Positions 1-6,136 of a stretch of DNA of 11,824 nucleotides are shown here, piece after piece. This stretch comes from an uncultured Pseudomonadota bacterium. GTDB lineage: Bacteria > Pseudomonadota > Alphaproteobacteria > RF32 > CAG-239. The notes beneath the pieces are model-generated. The model worked only from the letters and a program-made list of their open reading frames with translations, ran no database searches and was not told the DNA's origin. The stretch is from contig CACXFX010000003.1 in the NCBI GenBank assembly GCA_902767055.1, positions 1 to 11,824 on the forward strand. The letters are read 5' to 3'. Position 1 is the stretch's first letter; each line of letters opens with the position of its first letter. A program made the position numbers and the translations under genes.

Positions 1-1
1 A

Positions 2-226
2 TTGACTTTGAAAAACGGCGAACCGGTTTATTTGACTCATAAACCGAGCGAATGCAAACGTGATATGTTCAACTTATTTGGCCATATCCATGGCTTGAGA
101 AAAGTCAGTCAAAACGGGCTTAACGTCGGGGTTGATGCCAACCATTTCCGCCCAATTAGTGAAGACGATGTGCTGTTTTTCAAAAATGCAATATTAAACC
201 ATTATGACTACGAGGTATTCATTTGA
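2..226 (+). CDS. Calcineurin-like metallophosphoesterase, C-terminal part
   Basis: This is the C-terminal 74 residues of a gene whose start lies before the window. The visible part has two signatures of calcineurin-like metallophosphoesterases: a His in the context YLTHKP, and the GHIHG motif near residues 27-31, which supplies metal-binding histidines at the two-metal active site. NVGVDANHFRPIS after it matches the usual end of small, single-domain family members of about 160 residues, many of them carried by phages or mobile elements. The family cleaves phosphomonoesters or phosphodiesters; the substrate cannot be told from this fragment. The gene ends at TGA 224-226. The next object downstream is a tRNA-like relic, so a mobile-element origin is possible but not shown. 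The family call is firm; any finer function is open. Confidence 0.8.
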   Translation: MTLKNGEPVYLTHKPSECKRDMFNLFGHIHGLRKVSQNGLNVGVDANHFRPISEDDVLFFKNAILNHYDYEVFI

Positions 227-262
227 AACTAATACGCATCTATAACCTCTTTACCACTTCTT

Positions 263-289
263 TCGTGGGTTCAAATCCCAACTTTACCA
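263..289 (+). pseudogene. tRNA 3'-end relic (T-arm plus ACCA)
   Basis: Positions 265-281 read as a tRNA T-arm: stem GTGGG, loop TTCAAAT, then CCCAA (four of five pairs). They are followed by CTTTACC and A, so the stretch looks like the last part of a tRNA. Seventeen bases (263-279) are identical to the T-arm region of the minus-strand tRNA-Lys (339-355), in inverted orientation. No matching acceptor 5' strand (about GGTAAAG), D-arm or anticodon arm is found in the roughly 75 bases upstream, which overlap the phosphoesterase end. It is therefore a fragment, possibly a decayed tRNA, an inverted duplication, or an old integration site. Confidence 0.55.
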
Positions 290-329
290 ACAAAAAAAGC
301 CACCTTTTCAGGTGGCCTTTTTTGTTGGT
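286..329. terminator. Bidirectional Rho-independent terminator next to tRNA-Lys
   Basis: A long hairpin pairs 286-304 with 311-329, with one mismatch (298 against 317) and a six-base loop. The core GCCACC/GGTGGC is flanked by A7 on one side and T6 on the other, so it can end transcription in both directions. On the minus strand it lies directly after tRNA-Lys, and the outer stem contains that tRNA's encoded CCA (326-328). On the plus strand it would end readthrough from the phosphoesterase gene. Confidence 0.88.
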
Positions 330-401
330 GAGCCCGGCGGGATTTGAACCCACGACCCTTTGATTAAAAGTCAAATGCTCTACCGACTGAGCTACGAGCC
401 C
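326..401 (-). tRNA. tRNA-Lys (anticodon UUU)
   Basis: Read on the minus strand from 401, the sequence folds as a complete 76-base tRNA. The acceptor stem is GGGCTCG against CGGGCTC, with two G-U pairs; then come a D-arm with GTAGCTCAGTCGGTAGAGC, an anticodon stem-loop with TTT in the loop CTTTTAA, a T-arm GTGGG-TTCAAAT-CCCGC, discriminator A, and CCA encoded in the gene. Anticodon UUU reads the lysine codons AAA and AAG. It has its own promoter upstream (419-447) and a terminator directly after the CCA, so it is probably transcribed alone. Confidence 0.97.
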
Positions 402-418
402 TCACTTCAATGACGTGA

Positions 419-447
419 TATATAGAAGATAAAAAATCGCCTGTCAA
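419..447 (-). promoter_or_regulatory. Sigma-70-type promoter of tRNA-Lys
   Basis: On the minus strand, TTGACA (447-442, a perfect -35 box) is followed after 17 bases by TATATA (424-419, five of six to the -10 consensus). The expected start near 411 lies about ten bases before the mature tRNA 5' end at 401. Such a near-ideal promoter suits a stable RNA gene. Confidence 0.82.
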
Positions 448-501
448 CAAAAAAATTTAAAAAAAATAAAAAAAGTTAAAAAAAATAAAAATACTGTTTA
501 T

Positions 502-511
502 TTCTTAAGAA
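502..511. repeat. Ten-base perfect palindrome TTCTTAAGAA
   Basis: TTCTTAAGAA is a perfect palindrome 58 bases before the start of the hypothetical gene, between a poly-A/T tract (450-490) and a weak possible -10 element TATCTT (520-525). It could be an operator half-site pair, but in DNA this AT-rich such a palindrome can also arise by chance. Confidence 0.3.
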
Positions 512-568
512 TTATGTGTTATCTTACGCCTCGTAAAATATGTTAATAAAACATCATTGAGGTTTAAA

Positions 569-889
569 ATGGCTGAAAATATGGCTCAGGATAATACAAA
601 AAGCAGATATGACATCTTACAAAACGATAAAGGTGAAATTTTGATAATTATTCAGCAACGTCATGGTGGTGCCGAGAATCCGTTGTTTGTATACGATGGT
701 TCGCAATATGCCCTTCTTTATCGCAGTCATGAAAGTACCGTTTATTTTGATGATATTGATCAGGGTGCACGTCTTCCTTTAAAATCTGTGACACAGTTGC
801 AAATTGTCGAAATCAGCGCTGATGATGTTGTCAGAGAATATAATGTTCCCGTCCGTATTGTTAAAGACGTCAAAGCTCTGATGGATTAA
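569..889 (+). CDS. Hypothetical protein of 106 residues
   Basis: I do not recognise this protein. The start is put at ATG 569 because TTGAGG (557-562) sits six bases before it as a ribosome binding site; an in-frame TTG at 557 is part of that site. The product is soluble, with no signal peptide or membrane segment. It looks like a small mostly-beta protein: alternating hydrophobic stretches (EILIIIQQ, NPLFVYD, YALLYR, STVYFDD) followed by SVTQLQIVEIS and a charged C-terminal part ending VRIVKDVKALMD. It is acidic, with many Asp. It is followed by a terminator and then by the nuoL-like gene, so any link to complex I is unproven. Upstream are a long A/T tract and a ten-base palindrome (502-511), with no clear promoter. 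The gene is probably real, given its good ribosome site, ordinary composition and terminator. Confidence 0.75.
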   Translation: MAENMAQDNTKSRYDILQNDKGEILIIIQQRHGGAENPLFVYDGSQYALLYRSHESTVYFDDIDQGARLPLKSVTQLQIVEISADDVVREYNVPVRIVKDVKALMD

Positions 890-902
890 AATATTAAAAT
901 CG

Positions 903-926
903 AGGGCTTGTTGCCCTTTGTTTTTT
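903..926 (+). terminator. Short Rho-independent terminator before the nuoL-like gene
   Basis: AGGGC (903-907) pairs with GCCCT (913-917) around a TTGTT loop and is followed by a T-rich run (917-926). It ends the hypothetical gene. It also lies just 16 bases before the chosen start of the nuoL-like gene, so that operon needs either readthrough or a promoter inside 569-889. No convincing promoter is visible in the gap. Confidence 0.7.
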
Positions 927-942
927 GGATATATTCAAATTT

Positions 943-2580
943 ATGCTGGGTGAAACGGTTTTATACCTTTTAATTATCGGTCTTTTTTCGCTGATTAAAA
1001 CTGAAAAGCGATATGATTTGATGTTATCCGTAGCTTCAGCTTTTTTTTCTGCGATTCTCTTTTGGTTTTTCTTAATGGACCAAAAAACAGGGACTGCAAG
1101 TTTTTTATCATTCAGTTTAGGCGAGTCGCAGGCAAATAATGTTAAAATTGACATTATCTCTTCAAAACAGAATTATTTAATGATTTATCCTTTCTTTGTC
1201 GTTTCCGTTATTGCGATGTTCAATAACTTTCTTTTTAAGTATGAACCGAACAAAAAATCACAGGCAACCCTTTTCATATTTAACCTTATATCCTTTATAA
1301 TGCTTATTTGCGGCAATAATTTTATTCAAATTATTACCTTTGTGTTTGTAATTGATATTTTAAGCCAGCTTTTAATTAAAGATTTTAATGCCGGCCGACG
1401 ATACAGCATTTACAATTTTGTTGCGGATATGGGGCTTTTTTTAGTGCTGGCCATGATGCAGTCAAAATTATTAAATCTGGATGTCGGCAATATTTCGCTC
1501 TATTATGAAACAGGGCGTCATCGAGATTTTATCGTATTTGTTATAATGTTCAGTCTTGCCGTTAAATTCGGCTTTTTTCTCTTTCAAGGCTATTGGCTTG
1601 ATCTTAAAAATGCAAAATTTCATAATCTTTATTTTTTGCCATATCTGTCAACTCCGATGGCATCACTTATTTTACTGACCAAATTATATCCTATTTTGAT
1701 TGTTTCTCCGTCATTTCTGCCGATTTTGAATATAATGATTATGTTGACAATATTCTGGGGCGCGGCAGGATCTGTCTTAAACATTGAAATTAAAGAAAAA
1801 TTTGTATATTTTAACATGATGGGGATTGCCCTTTTGGTCAAATTGATTGAACAGGCGGATTTTATTTGGAATGTTCATTTTTCAAACTTGATTATTCTGT
1901 TTAATTTATTTAATTTCTGTTGCTATTACTTGCATAATGAAATCGACAGATCACACGCTCAAAATAAATTGGCTTTTTATTCAATCGCCCTCAGTTTTAT
2001 TGCGGTTATATCGGCCTTGGCAACAAATATTTTTGCGATAGAAACTTTAACAAAAACCTTTTGGATAAACATATTTTTTATTACTTTTTTGACCGCTTTT
2101 TCAATAAGTGCCGCACAAATTTGTTATAAGGTTAAAGGCAAAATCAGCTTAAAACAGTTTAATTCAACCGTATTTTTAATGCTTTTTGTTTTTATCCTTT
2201 GTTTTTATTTCGGCTGTTATGAGTTCGAATATTGTTGGCCGATATGTTTTGTTTTAGCATTTATAATCATACTGTTCCAAGTATCATTTTTCCTTAAAAA
2301 TCCTTCTTTCGGACTTTTCAAAAATAAAATACAACATATTGACCTGTTTCGCCTGTTCTACCAAAAAGTCATTGCCGAATCATTCAGACATGCCGGCTTG
2401 TTTTTTAATATTTTAATGGATTTTATTTTTTTAGAAAAAACTTTACTGCCTTTGCTTGGCGCATTTAATGCTTCGATTGTACGCATTTATCGAAAATTAA
2501 ATCGATATGCACTTTTATATGATTTGATATGTATCGGACTTGGATTTGGAACATTTTTGATATTAATTTCGAGGTCATAA
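943..2580 (+). CDS. nuoL: Divergent NuoL-like membrane subunit (complex I antiporter-like)
   Basis: A 545-residue protein with about 14 or more hydrophobic helices. Family identity rests on position (first of three such genes before birA-rnj, the alphaproteobacterial nuoL-M-N-birA order) and on patchy motifs. VADMGLFL (160-167) resembles the NuoL VGDFGFLL helix, and AVKFGFFLFQGYWLD (206-220) resembles the TM7 segment with its lysine (K208). The C-terminus, with HIDLFRLFYQKV, a long amphipathic stretch and a last helix, recalls the NuoL lateral-helix end. In normal complex I, NuoL is the distal proton-translocating subunit in the inner membrane, usually 600 residues or more; this one is shorter. 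The TM5 Trp-Glu is not aligned (D138 lies about one helix turn away), and the Thr-Pro-rich loop with His-Ala-Ala-Thr is missing. Start: ATG 943 is chosen over TTG 925, which lies in the terminator T-run, but no strong ribosome site precedes either. Confidence 0.62.
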   Translation: MLGETVLYLLIIGLFSLIKTEKRYDLMLSVASAFFSAILFWFFLMDQKTGTASFLSFSLGESQANNVKIDIISSKQNYLMIYPFFVVSVIAMFNNFLFKYEPNKKSQATLFIFNLISFIMLICGNNFIQIITFVFVIDILSQLLIKDFNAGRRYSIYNFVADMGLFLVLAMMQSKLLNLDVGNISLYYETGRHRDFIVFVIMFSLAVKFGFFLFQGYWLDLKNAKFHNLYFLPYLSTPMASLILLTKLYPILIVSPSFLPILNIMIMLTIFWGAAGSVLNIEIKEKFVYFNMMGIALLVKLIEQADFIWNVHFSNLIILFNLFNFCCYYLHNEIDRSHAQNKLAFYSIALSFIAVISALATNIFAIETLTKTFWINIFFITFLTAFSISAAQICYKVKGKISLKQFNSTVFLMLFVFILCFYFGCYEFEYCWPICFVLAFIIILFQVSFFLKNPSFGLFKNKIQHIDLFRLFYQKVIAESFRHAGLFFNILMDFIFLEKTLLPLLGAFNASIVRIYRKLNRYALLYDLICIGLGFGTFLILISRS

Positions 2581-2582
2581 AA

Positions 2583-3998
2583 ATGGCAGATTTTTTTTTG
2601 ATATGGTTTTTAATCGTATTACCCTTAATCGGAAGCTTATTTGTTTTGAGTGCAAAAGATGATGCACCTTTTTATCAAAATACACTTAATGTTTCTTTGT
2701 TAACATTAGCCGTCAACGTTTGTTTGGTTTTAATTGCCTTTTCAAAACTCTCACTAATACCTTCCCATGAAATTATCGTTACATGGACATTTTTGCCTTC
2801 ACTTAATTTATCATTTGGCGCTGATGTAATGTCTTTAATATTTATTCTGGGGCTCCAAATCAGTATTCTTATAGGTATTCTTGGTATCAAGGCAGAACAA
2901 ACATCATCTAAAAATCTTTTGTTTCATACGCTTTTATACACCTCCATCTTAAACGGTTATTTCTTAGCACGCGATATACTTTCGTTTTATGTTTGTTTTG
3001 CTGGTATGCTGTGGCCGTTTTATATGCTTACTCTTGCAGGCATCTCGGATGTCAAATACAAAATCTTAGAGCGTGTTATGATGCATTATTTTTTAAGCGC
3101 AGCCTTATTTTTGGCATCTTTGATGATGATTGTCAGTTTGACACAAAACAATGTTTTGATATTTAATCTGCCTGAAGTTATTTTTTCTCATAAAAAATCG
3201 ATGATTGTGTGGGGGGCTCTTTTTATGGCATTGGTTTTAAGAGTACCGGTTTGGCCGTTTCACCACGCAATCATTACTTTATCAAATTCTCTTAAAAATC
3301 CGCTTGTTTTTATTGCTCTTCATATCTTACCATTAAGCGGTATATATGCTTTTATGCGTTTTTGGCCGCTTGATATTCCCTATGAAATTGAGGTTTTATC
3401 TCCGCTTTTTCAAGGTCTTTGCATATTGACGATGATTTTTGCGGCATTCGGAGGATATGCGCATTCGGGAGCCGGACAAAAATTATATCACTACATTTTT
3501 GTGTATGATTTACTTTATCTGTCTGCTGTTTTTTTACCGACTGATGCCATCAGTTTTAATATTACATACAGTATTTTTTCATTTATGCTCATCAGCTCCG
3601 GACTGGTTATGCTTCAAGCCCATATGCTCACTGAAAGTTCAAAATTCAATATCGGTGTTAAGGGAATATTATGTTATATGCCTCGTACATCTTTGGCATA
3701 TGCCTTATTTGTTTTAGCCGCAATCGGTTTGCCGATTTCCGCCTTTTTTTCAAACAATTTTATCATCGTTTCTCAAATGTTTGATTTTGGATTATACATA
3801 GGTACCCTTGTCGTCACTTCAATGACGATTGCCGCCGTTTCAATGCTCGAAAACTTATATACATTGCGCGTTGAAAATTGTATATTACCACAGCCGGATA
3901 CCATCAAAGATATTACACCTTCAAAGTTTGCCATATTAGTTGCTTTGATGATGATATTACTGTTTTCGCTTATTAAACCGCTGTGGTTTGTTTTGTAA
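2583..3998 (+). CDS. nuoM: NuoM-like complex I subunit with altered proton-path residues
   Basis: A 471-residue inner-membrane protein with about 14 helices, slightly shorter than usual NuoM (about 500). RVPVWPFH (220-227) matches the TM7 KMPVVPLH-type signature, GIYAFMRF (253-260) matches the TM8 end, K300 matches the conserved TM10 lysine, and AIGLPISAFFSNNF (380-393) matches the TM12 GLPGTGNFVGEF-type segment. Residues needed for proton transfer in E. coli NuoM appear changed: TM5 Glu is A140 (FYVCFAGMLWP), TM7 Lys is R220, TM8 Lys is L251, and TM12 Glu is N392. It may thus be a structural subunit that does not pump. Start: ATG 2583 has GAGG eight bases upstream, inside the end of the nuoL-like gene two bases before; the longer in-frame reading from 2529 would overlap nuoL by 52 bases. 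The family call is fairly sure; the functional state is inferred. Confidence 0.78.
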   Translation: MADFFLIWFLIVLPLIGSLFVLSAKDDAPFYQNTLNVSLLTLAVNVCLVLIAFSKLSLIPSHEIIVTWTFLPSLNLSFGADVMSLIFILGLQISILIGILGIKAEQTSSKNLLFHTLLYTSILNGYFLARDILSFYVCFAGMLWPFYMLTLAGISDVKYKILERVMMHYFLSAALFLASLMMIVSLTQNNVLIFNLPEVIFSHKKSMIVWGALFMALVLRVPVWPFHHAIITLSNSLKNPLVFIALHILPLSGIYAFMRFWPLDIPYEIEVLSPLFQGLCILTMIFAAFGGYAHSGAGQKLYHYIFVYDLLYLSAVFLPTDAISFNITYSIFSFMLISSGLVMLQAHMLTESSKFNIGVKGILCYMPRTSLAYALFVLAAIGLPISAFFSNNFIIVSQMFDFGLYIGTLVVTSMTIAAVSMLENLYTLRVENCILPQPDTIKDITPSKFAILVALMMILLFSLIKPLWFVL

Positions 3999-4007
3999 GG
4001 AAAAAAG

Positions 4008-5408
4008 ATGTTGACAAGTATACTATACAGTTTAGACCAAATTGCTCTGATTGTAGGAGCCGTATTTATTTTTGTAAAAAGCCTTTTTTCTCGTCCGGAT
4101 TCTAAATCGGATCTTAAAATTGCTGAGATTTTTGTTGTTATCAGCTTGGTATCATCTGTGATTTTTTATAACAAAGGCATATTTCCGATTTATTTTGAAA
4201 CTTCCGTTTACACAACCATTTCATATGTTTTTACGGCCTTTATGGTTTTAATGTGTTTCAAGTTTTGTCGTTCATGGACCGACATCGGACAAAACTTAAA
4301 TATTTCTTTGTACGCTGTTCTTGCGCTTATTGCGCTTGTTGCTCTAAATATCATTATCAAAACGCATCACCTTCAAATACTTCTGGGCGGAATATTTATT
4401 TTGGGAATCAGTGAACTTTTCTTACTCTATTTAGACCGCTCAAATGAATCTTTGCATCGTTTTGGAAGAAATTTCGGCTCTGCTTTTATTTTGGTAGTAC
4501 TTATCTTTGCTTTGTCCCTTTTTTATTTAACAGACAAACAATTTGATTACAACGAAGCGGCAGGATCAATCAGTTTGCTGACAGGATTTAAACAAACTCT
4601 GCTTATTACCGCAATTTTTTGCCCGATATTTTTTATGCTGGGTGTTGCACCATTTCATTTTTGGAAAACAGACCACATTGCATCACTTTGTTTGCCTGTT
4701 TCGTGTTTTTTGGCATTGGTACCGATGATAGGTATATACACTTCTTTGCTTAAATTAAATTCTGCCTTTTTTGTTTTTTTTGAACAAGATTTACGAAAAG
4801 TTTATTTTTTCTTTGGTGTGATATCAATACTTATTGCCGTCATCGGCATCAATTCAAGCCGTTTTTTAAATAAAATCTTTTCTTATTGCGGACTTTATGC
4901 CTTGGCAAACGCCCTATTGGTCTTATCCGTTTTGAAACAAGATTCATCATTAATCACTTTTATATATATAGAATTTTATTTGCTTTTTACACTCGGAATT
5001 TATGCTTGTTTTTATACCTTAAAATCAAACGGCGTTTTCTTAAACCATGTTGCTTTGATTTCCGGTTTATCAAAAACAAAGCCCTATATTGCTGCATTTA
5101 TTACGTTTTTTATACTTAATTTTATGGCTCTGCCACCATTGACGGGTATGCTTTCAGAATTGATTGTTTTAAAAGAAGTGACGACAAAACCCGTTATTTT
5201 GTATTTATGCCTTTTTGCGCTTTTGGCGATGATGCCCGCCTTTTTCAAAATCTTGCAAACCATTTATTTTAAGCAAAAAGAAAACGCATTTGATCGGGTA
5301 GATATGCGATTGTATTTTTACCTTTTTTGTATTGCGGGGATTTGCATTTTGGCTCTTTTCAAACCCGAACTGTTCTTTTCACAACTTTATTTATTATCGG
5401 TAAAATAA
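4008..5408 (+). CDS. nuoN: NuoN-like complex I subunit with lost TM7/TM8 lysines
   Basis: A 466-residue inner-membrane protein with about 13-14 helices, near the family's usual length. GVAPFHFW (212-219) matches the NuoN VPFHLW motif, RFLNKIFSYCGLYAL (285-299) the LKRLLAYSSI region with its lysine kept (K289), and ALPPLTGMLSELIVL (374-388) the IPPxxGFxGKF helix. In NuoN the lysine five residues before the PFH proline carries protons; here it is M210. The TM8 lysine is M240, and the TM12 lysine is E384, as in NuoM-type subunits. E136 may stand in for the TM5 glutamate, one residue off. ATG 4008 has AAGG seven bases before it, and the gene starts nine bases after nuoM. It ends directly at the birA start codon (TAA then ATG). 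NuoN normally sits near the quinone module and takes part in proton pumping; pumping here is doubtful. Confidence 0.77.
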   Translation: MLTSILYSLDQIALIVGAVFIFVKSLFSRPDSKSDLKIAEIFVVISLVSSVIFYNKGIFPIYFETSVYTTISYVFTAFMVLMCFKFCRSWTDIGQNLNISLYAVLALIALVALNIIIKTHHLQILLGGIFILGISELFLLYLDRSNESLHRFGRNFGSAFILVVLIFALSLFYLTDKQFDYNEAAGSISLLTGFKQTLLITAIFCPIFFMLGVAPFHFWKTDHIASLCLPVSCFLALVPMIGIYTSLLKLNSAFFVFFEQDLRKVYFFFGVISILIAVIGINSSRFLNKIFSYCGLYALANALLVLSVLKQDSSLITFIYIEFYLLFTLGIYACFYTLKSNGVFLNHVALISGLSKTKPYIAAFITFFILNFMALPPLTGMLSELIVLKEVTTKPVILYLCLFALLAMMPAFFKILQTIYFKQKENAFDRVDMRLYFYLFCIAGICILALFKPELFFSQLYLLSVK

Positions 5409-6131
5409 ATGACAGATAAAATTGCAAACTGGTATTTTAAGGATTTAGATCAAACAACGAGCACAAACGATGCTGTCATTGATTTCTTAAAACAAATCAA
5501 GGCCCCTTGCATTCTATCAGCAAAAATACAAACAAACGGTCGAGGTCGCTTAGGGCGAAATTGGCAATCGGCCGACGGCAATTTATATGTCTCTTTTGCT
5601 TATCAAATAAAACATCAAAATTTGGGACATATGTCTATTTTAAGTGCTCTTGCTGTTTTAAAAACGCTTGAAACATTGGCACAAAAAAACATTTTTCAAA
5701 TCAAATGGCCGAACGATGTTTTGGCTCAAAACAAAAAAATATCCGGCATTTTATTTGAAAATGCTTTTGATGATTATTGGGTGATGGGTATCGGTATAAA
5801 CATAAAAAAAGCCCCTTTTTTGATAAATGCCCCCTATGAAGCAACTTCGCTCAAGGACTTAGGTATTATAACAGATCGTTTGTCAGTTCTAAATAAACTC
5901 GTTCAAAATTTTGATACCTTAAAAACACTTTATGAAGAACAAGGCTTTGAGTGCATTAAAAAATCTTGGCTTGACAAGGCTTACAATCGTGATAAAAGGA
6001 TTATAATCAAACAACTTAATAACAAACAAAGCGGTATATTAAAAACACTTGACGATGACGGTTGTCTTGTGATAGAAACGCCCGATGGTCTTAAAAAAAT
6101 AATAACCGGTGATGTTTTTAATTTTGAGTAA
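5409..6131 (+). CDS. birA: Biotin--[acetyl-CoA carboxylase] ligase
   Basis: A cytoplasmic enzyme that activates biotin with ATP and attaches it to a lysine of the biotin carrier protein of acetyl-CoA carboxylase, needed for fatty acid synthesis. The ATP/biotin loop GRGRLGRNW is at residues 44-52, KWPNDV at 99-104 and the biotin-binding Lys in KKISGILFE at about 110; DQTTSTND (14-21) is the usual N-terminal signature. At 240 residues it has the catalytic and small C-terminal domains only. There is no N-terminal winged-helix DNA-binding domain, so it is a class I ligase and not a repressor like E. coli BirA. Its ATG follows the nuoN stop codon with no gap and has only a weak ribosome site, which implies translational coupling. 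Many alphaproteobacteria carry birA right after nuoN. Confidence 0.95.
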   Translation: MTDKIANWYFKDLDQTTSTNDAVIDFLKQIKAPCILSAKIQTNGRGRLGRNWQSADGNLYVSFAYQIKHQNLGHMSILSALAVLKTLETLAQKNIFQIKWPNDVLAQNKKISGILFENAFDDYWVMGIGINIKKAPFLINAPYEATSLKDLGIITDRLSVLNKLVQNFDTLKTLYEEQGFECIKKSWLDKAYNRDKRIIIKQLNNKQSGILKTLDDDGCLVIETPDGLKKIITGDVFNFE

Positions 6132-6136
6132 AAAAA

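Noticed and set aside
214..289. A complete plus-strand tRNA
   Set aside because: Only the T-arm and 3' end fit. No acceptor 5' strand, D-arm or anticodon arm is found in the needed distance.
557..568. TTG start for the small hypothetical gene
   Set aside because: TTGAGG here serves as the ribosome site for ATG 569, six bases later.
3439..3717. Plus-strand 92-codon frame within nuoM
   Set aside because: It is out of frame inside a gene with clear family motifs and has no independent support.
943..5408. Mrp sodium/proton antiporter or hydrogenase membrane genes
   Set aside because: The three related proteins share this fold family, but the following birA-rnj order and the NuoM and NuoN motif details fit complex I better. 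No MrpB/C/E/F/G-like small genes are present.
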